Source of the DNA: Agathobaculum hominis
Lineage (GTDB): Bacteria; Bacillota; Clostridia; Oscillospirales; Butyricicoccaceae
Direction of reading: 5' to 3'
DNA length: 64,000 nucleotides
Assembly (NCBI RefSeq): GCF_014288055.1
Contig: NZ_JACOPK010000007.1
Location: 98,462 to 162,461 of the forward strand
The stretch's first letter is position 1, and every line of letters begins with the position of its first letter. The notes under the pieces were generated by a model. It worked only from the letters and a program-made list of their open reading frames with translations, was not told the DNA's origin and ran no database searches. A program made the translations under genes and the position numbers. Positions 58,479 through 64,000 of this stretch are shown here, one piece after another.

Positions 58479-58817
58479 ATGACAAGAAGCGAAGCAATCA
58501 AAGCATTTTTCTTCAAAAGTGTACTGCCCGTGACCGTGGCGCTGATTCTGTATTGTATCTTCAAATCCGCCTGCATGAAGAGCGGAGAGCTTGACTATGT
58601 ATGGCTCTGGATACTCTGCGGGCTACCGTTTGGACTCCATCGGATGTGCCTCTGGATCGTGCCTGGCGGCGGCTCCCTGGGGGGAGGAATCGCCCTGTTT
58701 GCGTTGAACTTTATTATCGGCGGCGTGATCGGTGGTTTCATTCTGGCATGGCGGCTGATCGTGGCAGTGTGGTATGTGCCGCTGACGGTGTGGAGGTTGA
58801 TAGGCAAGAGTAAATAA
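58479..58817 (+). CDS. Small membrane protein of mobile elements (DUF6050-like)
   Basis: A 112-residue protein with three to four hydrophobic helices, motifs WILCGLPFGLHRMCLWIVPGG and LNFIIGGVIGGF. It resembles the DUF6050 proteins found near relaxase genes in Firmicute conjugative elements. ATG at 58479 follows AAGGAGG. Function unknown; its place suggests mating-pair or entry-exclusion roles. Confidence 0.7.
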   Translation: MTRSEAIKAFFFKSVLPVTVALILYCIFKSACMKSGELDYVWLWILCGLPFGLHRMCLWIVPGGGSLGGGIALFALNFIIGGVIGGFILAWRLIVAVWYVPLTVWRLIGKSK

Positions 58818-58863
58818 CATATCTTCCGATTCAATTTGATTTGTATAAAACGGTGATTTTCCC

Positions 58864-58892
58864 TTGAGTAGTAGTTGTGCAAATGGTATAAT
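58864..58892 (+). promoter_or_regulatory. Promoter of the nuclease/ATPase cassette
   Basis: TTGAGT (58864-58869) and TATAAT (58887-58892) in TGG-TATAAT context, spacer 17. It overlaps the false TTG start of the longer reading frame, which confirms the start at 58939. Confidence 0.75.
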
Positions 58893-58938
58893 TAACAAAA
58901 ATACTCCTGCGAATCTATCTACGAGGGAAGGGTTGCAT

Positions 58939-60006
58939 ATGTCATTGGGTGATCTTATTTCTAGTTGCCACAAGGAAATTGCTGGATCACGCACAAAAAA
59001 TCGCTTAACTATCCAAATAAGCTATGCAATCCAGTTAATCATGGATTTTTACTCCACAGATTTTCTTGTAATGATGGATTACATAGAGGATGTCTCTGTC
59101 ATTAGTGACCCTGATAATCCTTCGGCCATTCATTTGTATCAGATTAAGACTAAATCTACGGACAGACAGTATCTTTTGTCTGCTGTAATTAAAGATGAAT
59201 GGTTTCAAAAACTGTATCGCAATGCACTAAAGTATAGCGGCTATGTTGATAGCGCATCATTAGTGTGCAATACAGATATAGTCGTATCCGGCACCGAGGT
59301 ATTCCCTAATGAAAGAACAGGATTAGACGATAAAGCGATTGAAGAAAACATCAAGAAAATTCGTAAAGCTATTGCTAAAGACCAGAATGTAAACGAAGCA
59401 GACATTGATTTGTCAAAGTTTTTCTTTGTTCGTTCTTTACTCTCAACGAAAAACCACAAAGCAGAAGTTGAACACGAATTTCAGGATTTCTTACTTGGGC
59501 AGGATGCTAATTTACAAGTTGCGACAGCAAAATCAATTTTTACAGTTTTATACGACGAACTCGATAAACGATTTAACGAGGAAATAAATGAGGATTGTAC
59601 AGATGTACAAGAAATTATGAGCAAGAAAGGGCTTGACGGCAGAACTATTAAAGAAATCATATCCTGCGGATTGGCAATTCAAATTCCGGCCCCAGAGAAG
59701 CTATTCTCTGACTTCAATGTTGCATCCATATCAGCGCGTCGCCGATATAGCTCAAAGTATCAACAGATTAAGATGGATATGTATTCCAACATTTCCGCAT
59801 TCGTGGCCCTTAAAAAAACATTGTTAGAATTTATAGAATCCGAAAATCAAAATGGTATAGATGATATGGTTGGATTATTTAATGCTGTCTATGCTAAAGC
59901 CAGTGATTGTGATTTTGTTCCAACCTGCTACCAAGATGAGTACTACCTAAAAACGCTCATAATGATCTTGATATATAAGTATTGCTATGGAGGTGTGGGT
60001 ACATGA
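58939..60006 (+). CDS. DUF4297/Cap4-like predicted nuclease, effector of a two-gene defence cassette
   Basis: A 355-residue protein. The N-terminal 75 residues show a PD-(D/E)xK-type pattern: helix RLTIQISYAIQLIMD, then YIEDVSVI (Glu50/Asp51), then HLYQIKTKS (Gln68-x-Lys70), as in the DUF4297 nuclease domain of Cap4 and some LmuA proteins. The remaining 280 residues are helical and unrecognised, presumably a sensor or partner-binding region. ATG 58939 follows GAAGGG, with a promoter just upstream. The stop overlaps the ATPase start by 4 bases (ATGA). Composition is much more AT-rich than its neighbours, indicating separate acquisition. Confidence 0.7.
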   Translation: MSLGDLISSCHKEIAGSRTKNRLTIQISYAIQLIMDFYSTDFLVMMDYIEDVSVISDPDNPSAIHLYQIKTKSTDRQYLLSAVIKDEWFQKLYRNALKYSGYVDSASLVCNTDIVVSGTEVFPNERTGLDDKAIEENIKKIRKAIAKDQNVNEADIDLSKFFFVRSLLSTKNHKAEVEHEFQDFLLGQDANLQVATAKSIFTVLYDELDKRFNEEINEDCTDVQEIMSKKGLDGRTIKEIISCGLAIQIPAPEKLFSDFNVASISARRRYSSKYQQIKMDMYSNISAFVALKKTLLEFIESENQNGIDDMVGLFNAVYAKASDCDFVPTCYQDEYYLKTLIMILIYKYCYGGVGT

Positions 60007-61682
60007 ATTTGGTGGTATCTTCCATCACAATGGTTGACCTTACAAATAAGGAAGCTAAGCGAATTTCCTTTTCGCCTAAAAAGAACTTACTTACCAGTAC
60101 ACGCAACCACTTAGGCAAATCCGTAATAATGAAATCCATATATTATACACTCGGCGCAGAAGTGTATTATCCAAACCCAATTAAGAGGCTAAATTTACTT
60201 ACCTATATTGATTTTTCACTTAATGCACATCTATATCGAGTTGCACGGCTCAAGAACACTTTTGTATTATACTGTGATGGAGTGTTTGACGGGTGCTACC
60301 AATCAGTCGGAGACTTTGAAGAAAGGCTTTGCGAGATATTTGACCTAGAGATAGATCTTGTATCTAAGGACCGTGATGGAACAATAATAAAGTGTCCTCC
60401 GGCATTTTATTATATGCCCTATTATGTGGATCAAGAGAATGGCTGGGCAGTGAACTCTTCTTCGTTTGACAAAATGGCTCAGTTTGATTTACCACAAAGA
60501 AAGAACAGCTATTTTTTCCACTTGGGTGTCCTTGATAATAGCTACGTTGAAATATCAAAGCGCTGCAAGGCGAACAAAAAACGGATTGATGAACTTGCAA
60601 AGGAAATCGATAAGTATCGAATGGTAATAGAAACACTGCAAGCTGGGCTCAATGCGATTCAAATGTCCTTTGATACAGCCTCCTTGGAGCGGGCCATATC
60701 TTCCAGGCAACAAGAGATAAAGAGAATACTTGAAGAGTTAACTCAAACTCGATCAGCCTTACTAAAGGCTGAAGATGACTTGATTCAGCTAACGCATGAA
60801 AAGGAGCTACTCTCCAAATATATTAAGAAAAAAGTCCCGAACGAGGATTTTGTAAGTGGAGAAACGATTGAATGCCCTCGCTGCGGCATGGTGTTTGAAC
60901 AGGTTCTGACGCAAAGGCTTGAAAAAATTTATTTACGTGAATCGCTGCTGGAGGACTATACGGTAGCTGCCGAGGGGCAGAAACGCTTAGAAAAGCAGAT
61001 TGTAAAATTAAAGAGAAAATTTGAGGCTAAACAGCAGGGACTAAAAGATTTTGAAAAAGAACTGACAGCCGATAGAGAAGCTTATAATACTTATGTTAAA
61101 TCAAAGGCTACAAACCAGCTTCTAAAAGAATACGGGGATCAAATTAGTTACAATTCCTCGGAAATTGACCGACTACGTAAAGATAGTGCAGAAATCAATC
61201 AGCGACTATCAGTTTATACGCAGGAGAGAGAGCAAGTCAACACAGTATATCAAGGAAATCTAACGCGCCTTCTTGCTGGACTTGATATTCCTTCGGATCA
61301 AGTCGAGACAGAAAGTGAACCTGGTACACATCTTAGTGCAAGTGGAGCATATGGTCCTCGGTGCAAAATTGCACAAATGCTCGCATTTGTCGAAACACAA
61401 CATTCGACAGCTCCTGATTTGATAACATTCCCGATGGTCATTGATTCCCCGAATGTTTTGGAGCAGGATGATGAGCATTTGGAATCTATTATCCGTACTT
61501 TGCTCACATGGGACAAAACCAGTAACCAGATTATAGTTGCGTCTATCCAGGGAAGAAATATGGCTTCGACTATTGATGATGTAAAAATTATTACATTAGA
61601 TAACCCTCAAAATCATTTGTTTGATTCAGCTGAATATGCAGAGTATGAAGCAGAGATAGCCGAGATTTTTACGCAGTTCTAA
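60003..61682 (+). CDS. SMC/Rad50-like ATPase with zinc-hook motif, partner in the defence cassette
   Basis: A 559-residue ABC-type ATPase with split head. Residues 28-45 contain a Walker A-like RNHLGKSVIM in which the usual first Gly is replaced. Two coiled-coil arms (about 185-275 and 305-415) flank an apex CPRC (Cys291, Cys294), a Rad50-like zinc-hook motif. The C-lobe has a signature-like LSASGAYGPR (444-453) and Walker B FPMVIDSPN (476-484). Resembles LmuB of Lamassu and ABC-ATPases of ABC-three-component systems. Translation is coupled to the nuclease gene. Likely senses foreign DNA ends or replication intermediates and unleashes the nuclease; this role is inferred. Confidence 0.75.
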   Translation: MNLVVSSITMVDLTNKEAKRISFSPKKNLLTSTRNHLGKSVIMKSIYYTLGAEVYYPNPIKRLNLLTYIDFSLNAHLYRVARLKNTFVLYCDGVFDGCYQSVGDFEERLCEIFDLEIDLVSKDRDGTIIKCPPAFYYMPYYVDQENGWAVNSSSFDKMAQFDLPQRKNSYFFHLGVLDNSYVEISKRCKANKKRIDELAKEIDKYRMVIETLQAGLNAIQMSFDTASLERAISSRQQEIKRILEELTQTRSALLKAEDDLIQLTHEKELLSKYIKKKVPNEDFVSGETIECPRCGMVFEQVLTQRLEKIYLRESLLEDYTVAAEGQKRLEKQIVKLKRKFEAKQQGLKDFEKELTADREAYNTYVKSKATNQLLKEYGDQISYNSSEIDRLRKDSAEINQRLSVYTQEREQVNTVYQGNLTRLLAGLDIPSDQVETESEPGTHLSASGAYGPRCKIAQMLAFVETQHSTAPDLITFPMVIDSPNVLEQDDEHLESIIRTLLTWDKTSNQIIVASIQGRNMASTIDDVKIITLDNPQNHLFDSAEYAEYEAEIAEIFTQF

Positions 61683-61695
61683 GCAAAAAGAAAAG

Positions 61696-61742
61696 CGGGA
61701 GTACAGCCGATCGGACGAACCGAAAAGCTGTACTCCCGTTTT
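61696..61742 (+). terminator. Terminator of the nuclease/ATPase cassette
   Basis: CGGGAGTACAGC/GCTGTACTCCCG twelve-base arms followed by TTTT. Confidence 0.85.
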
Positions 61743-61849
61743 GCGTAACAGAAAGTGTTTGAAATCAAGCCTTTTTCTTCATGTGCCAGCAAGCAGCCCG
61801 ACATATGAAAAATCATAAAGGCTCCCTTTGAAAATACGGGTACAGGGAA

Positions 61850-62047
61850 TTATTCTGCGGTTTTTCCACCCTTATCTTCACAGATTTTAGACCGTTTGGA
61901 ACTGTAATGCGGACAAGCGACCAGACACGCCCGGAAACTCTGCTTGCAGCCGTGAACACATTTTTTGCAGATATGGTTATACTGCCGCCTGCCGTTCTCG
62001 CCCAGGAAGAACGCCAATTCCAGCCGCCATTTCTTGCTTCGGCTCAT
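61850..62047 (-). CDS. Small Cys-rich protein of the mobile element
   Basis: A 65-residue basic protein with seven Cys in KKCVHGCKQSFRACLVACPHY and KICEDKG. ATG at 62045-62047 overlaps the stop of the ArdA fusion gene (ATGA), so the two are translated together. I do not recognise it beyond its frequent kind in conjugative elements; the Cys pattern suggests zinc binding. Confidence 0.6.
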   Translation of the reverse strand: MSRSKKWRLELAFFLGENGRRQYNHICKKCVHGCKQSFRACLVACPHYSSKRSKICEDKGGKTAE

Positions 62048-63870
62048 AGGCAATCATGCTCCGGCACATCACGGCCGGGCTTCTTGCCCTCCGGGGGCTT
62101 GTGCTCGGCACACTCCCGTTTTGCGTCCTCCAACCGCTCACGGATGGAAGGCTTCTCCGTCGTTGTCCGTTCTGCGTACTCCTGGGCTTTTTCCAATTCC
62201 TCACCGCGTCTGCCGTTGTTGATAACGCCGTCGATCATGCCGTAGTCATCCTCCATCGTCATTTCAGCGGTGCGGAGAGGATTGTCCTTTTCCGGCTGCT
62301 CCGCTGCCACGGCAAAGGCCCGTGTGCCGTTTCCCATGATAAGATACTTTCCATCATCGGAAATATGGTGGACACCGTAACCGGCCGCCTCCATCTGTTC
62401 CCGGCTCATAGCCGTCACCTGAAAGCTGCCCCTGGGCGTCCGGATGCGCTCGCCGGTTTCAAAACGGTCTGGCAGATAAGCGAGGTCTTGTTTCTCTGCG
62501 GGAACAGGGAGAACAACGATATTGCCATTGATCTGCATAAATCGTTCCGGTGTTTTGAACTGTTCCGTGTATTTCTGGATCAGTTCCGGGGACAGGGACG
62601 CAAAATCTTCCTCACCAAGTCCAACCACCAGGAAAGTTCCTGCTACAATATCATAAATTTCTCCGTTTTCATCCCGCAGTCCACGATTCAGTTCAAGCCC
62701 TATGAGCTTTCCTTCATCATTGCAAACCAGCGCCACCGGGTCAGAATAGGGATAAGTTGCGCCAATGTCTCCGTCGACCTCCGCCTGCAGGGAATGAAGA
62801 TCGGGGTCGATCTCCTTCACATAGGGTTCCTTCATAGGCTCCACTACAAGCACAGTCATCTTTTCCGAGGCAGCCCTCTCCGCAGCGGACAGCATTTCAT
62901 CCGCATGGGACTTCTCCGGGTCCTCCAAAGCGGCCTTGACCTCCGCCGGATCAAAATCAAGAAATTCTTCATAGCCCGTGGCATCCTTGAACTTTTCAAT
63001 CTCTGAAGGAAGATAGTCCTCCTGCGTCTGCCCCAGCGCCGCCAGCTTTTCATCCAGCGCAGAAATGCGTCCCGCCATCAGGTTTTCGTAAAGTTCTTCC
63101 TTTGCGGCGTGTGCCTCCGGGTGCTCCGCCGCATACTGCGGATCGTTCTGACGGAAAAACTCGTCCATGTCAAAGGCGATATCCATGGCCCACTCGGATT
63201 TTTCTTCTTCGGAAAGATCGTCCTGGAAGGTCATCACCCGGTATTCATCGGGGATGCTGCCGCGCTCGCCGTCGTAATACTCATGGAAACTGTCACCCGT
63301 ATCACGCACATAGCCCTGATCGGTGAAAGTGCCGTTTTCCTCCAACGCCACATCCCGTCCATAGGCTTCATAGTCGATATAGTTCTGCAGGTGGGCGGGA
63401 ACTTTTGAAACCTCCAGTTCTTCGAGATAATAACGCCCCAGATCGTCATAATCCTCGATATTGGGGTAAATCTCATAACAATCCAGATTCTCGGTGAGGT
63501 TGATGATCTCCTGCAGGCTGCTGGTATAGTCTCCGATCTCCATAGCGGCCTGGAACTTCGCATAGTCGCTCTGATCCATTTCATCCAGCTTCGACGCCAG
63601 ATAATTCAGCTCGTCCAGATTCTCATATTCACCCAGCTTACTGTAAAGACCGTCCACATAGCAGTCATAGTCCGTGATGAACCATTCCTCATAGGGCTGG
63701 CCGAAGTCATCCTTCTGGCCGATCCCGATCCGCTTAAACACTTCCTTCAATTCCTCGGCGGTGGTGGGAAACTTCACCCACTCGCCCACAAGCTCGCCCT
63801 CATTGTACTTCCCAAGATTGGTGATAAAGACGGCAAAGGGATAATCCTTGTCGTGATCGTAATATGGCAT
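62044..63870 (-). CDS. ArdA-type antirestriction protein fused to DUF3846- and DUF4316-like domains
   Basis: A 608-residue acidic protein. Residues 1-230 resemble ArdA (FAVFITNLGKYNEGEL, EWFITDYDCY, LNYLASKLDEM, acidic DNA-mimic surface). Residues about 330-450 (MTVLVVEPMKEPYVKEI, VALVCNDEGKLIGLELNR, DIVAGTFLVVG) resemble DUF3846. The end (MEDDYGMIDGVINNGRRGEEL) resembles DUF4316. ArdA proteins mimic B-DNA and block type I restriction of incoming elements. The fusion is typical of Firmicute conjugative elements. GAGGAGG precedes the ATG. Confidence 0.8.
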   Translation of the reverse strand: MPYYDHDKDYPFAVFITNLGKYNEGELVGEWVKFPTTAEELKEVFKRIGIGQKDDFGQPYEEWFITDYDCYVDGLYSKLGEYENLDELNYLASKLDEMDQSDYAKFQAAMEIGDYTSSLQEIINLTENLDCYEIYPNIEDYDDLGRYYLEELEVSKVPAHLQNYIDYEAYGRDVALEENGTFTDQGYVRDTGDSFHEYYDGERGSIPDEYRVMTFQDDLSEEEKSEWAMDIAFDMDEFFRQNDPQYAAEHPEAHAAKEELYENLMAGRISALDEKLAALGQTQEDYLPSEIEKFKDATGYEEFLDFDPAEVKAALEDPEKSHADEMLSAAERAASEKMTVLVVEPMKEPYVKEIDPDLHSLQAEVDGDIGATYPYSDPVALVCNDEGKLIGLELNRGLRDENGEIYDIVAGTFLVVGLGEEDFASLSPELIQKYTEQFKTPERFMQINGNIVVLPVPAEKQDLAYLPDRFETGERIRTPRGSFQVTAMSREQMEAAGYGVHHISDDGKYLIMGNGTRAFAVAAEQPEKDNPLRTAEMTMEDDYGMIDGVINNGRRGEELEKAQEYAERTTTEKPSIRERLEDAKRECAEHKPPEGKKPGRDVPEHDCL

Positions 63871-63917
63871 ATCAGCACCTCCTCGTATAATAAGTTAAAA
63901 GTAAATAGTTTCAGGTA

Positions 63918-64000
63918 TCAGCAGGCTTTGAGGTGCCCGTGATACAATAGCTGTAGGACAGCAGGGTCAAGTTCTTGGACCTCCAGTTGAGCCGCAAGGC
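63918..64000 (-). CDS. C-terminal end of an upstream mobile-element gene (partial)
   Basis: The last 27 codons of a minus-strand frame (ending QLLYHGHLKAC, stop at 63918-63920) enter from the window edge. Text is coding-like (LAAQLEVQELDPAVLQ) but too short to name. It lies 47 bases before the ArdA fusion start and probably shares its operon. Confidence 0.5.
   Translation of the reverse strand, partial: LAAQLEVQELDPAVLQLLYHGHLKAC

Noticed and set aside
58864..58938. Upstream TTG start for the nuclease gene
   Set aside because: The TTG lies in the -35 box of the promoter and has no ribosome site; the ATG at 58939 has one.
1..64000. CRISPR arrays, rRNA genes and complete insertion sequences
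   Set aside because: I looked for regularly spaced repeats, rRNA-like sequence and IS transposase frames with terminal inverted repeats and found none.

Overview
The window suggests a GC-rich, anaerobic, butyrate-forming member of the Clostridia (Firmicutes), probably an Oscillospiraceae/Butyricicoccaceae-type gut bacterium. This rests on a but-type CoA-transferase, the crotonyl-CoA pathway genes thl, crt and hbd, a 4-hydroxybutyrate branch, an Etf with a ferredoxin domain, and a sporulation gene set (spmAB, spoIIID, cotJABC). The taxon is inferred from gene content; no rRNA is present.

Layout. 1-12.2 kb: the end of an etfBA operon, a macro-domain gene remnant, an aldo/keto reductase, a FUSC-like membrane protein, a fused FeoA-FeoB iron transporter, a MATE exporter, a lone large serine recombinase, an orphan LytTR response regulator and a 5'-truncated FeoB. 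12.2-18.8 kb: a MarR-controlled heterodimeric ABC exporter, glutamate dehydrogenase and an HD-domain protein. 18.8-31.7 kb: the metabolic core. It holds but, a polar amino-acid ABC importer, 4-hydroxybutyrate dehydrogenase, 4-hydroxybutyryl-CoA dehydratase, a small Cys-rich protein, a second CoA-transferase, thiolase, crotonase and 3-hydroxybutyryl-CoA dehydrogenase. The 4-hydroxybutyrate branch and the acetyl-CoA branch both lead to crotonyl-CoA. Bcd is not in the window.

31.8-47.4 kb: sporulation and housekeeping genes (spmBA, an AbrB-like regulator, spoIIID, TetR, TSCPD, HAD, UPF0340, GreA-type factor, a 614-residue coiled-coil orphan, a low-MW phosphatase, cotJABC, FabF, an acyl-CoA ligase) and a four-gene Na+-pumping decarboxylase operon.

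47.8-64 kb: an integrative element beside tRNA-Arg(CCT). The tRNA is the intact third unit of a 93-bp tandem array whose first two units keep only the 5' half. The element carries integrase, excisionase, HTH and sigma-factor genes; a two-component system with an FtsX-type ABC transporter; a candidate oriT, MobC and relaxase; a two-gene nuclease/SMC-ATPase cassette (58.9-61.7 kb) resembling Lamassu or ABC-three-component defence systems; and an ArdA-type antirestriction fusion. Its far end lies outside the window. The nuclease/ATPase cassette is the best candidate for a poorly described system.
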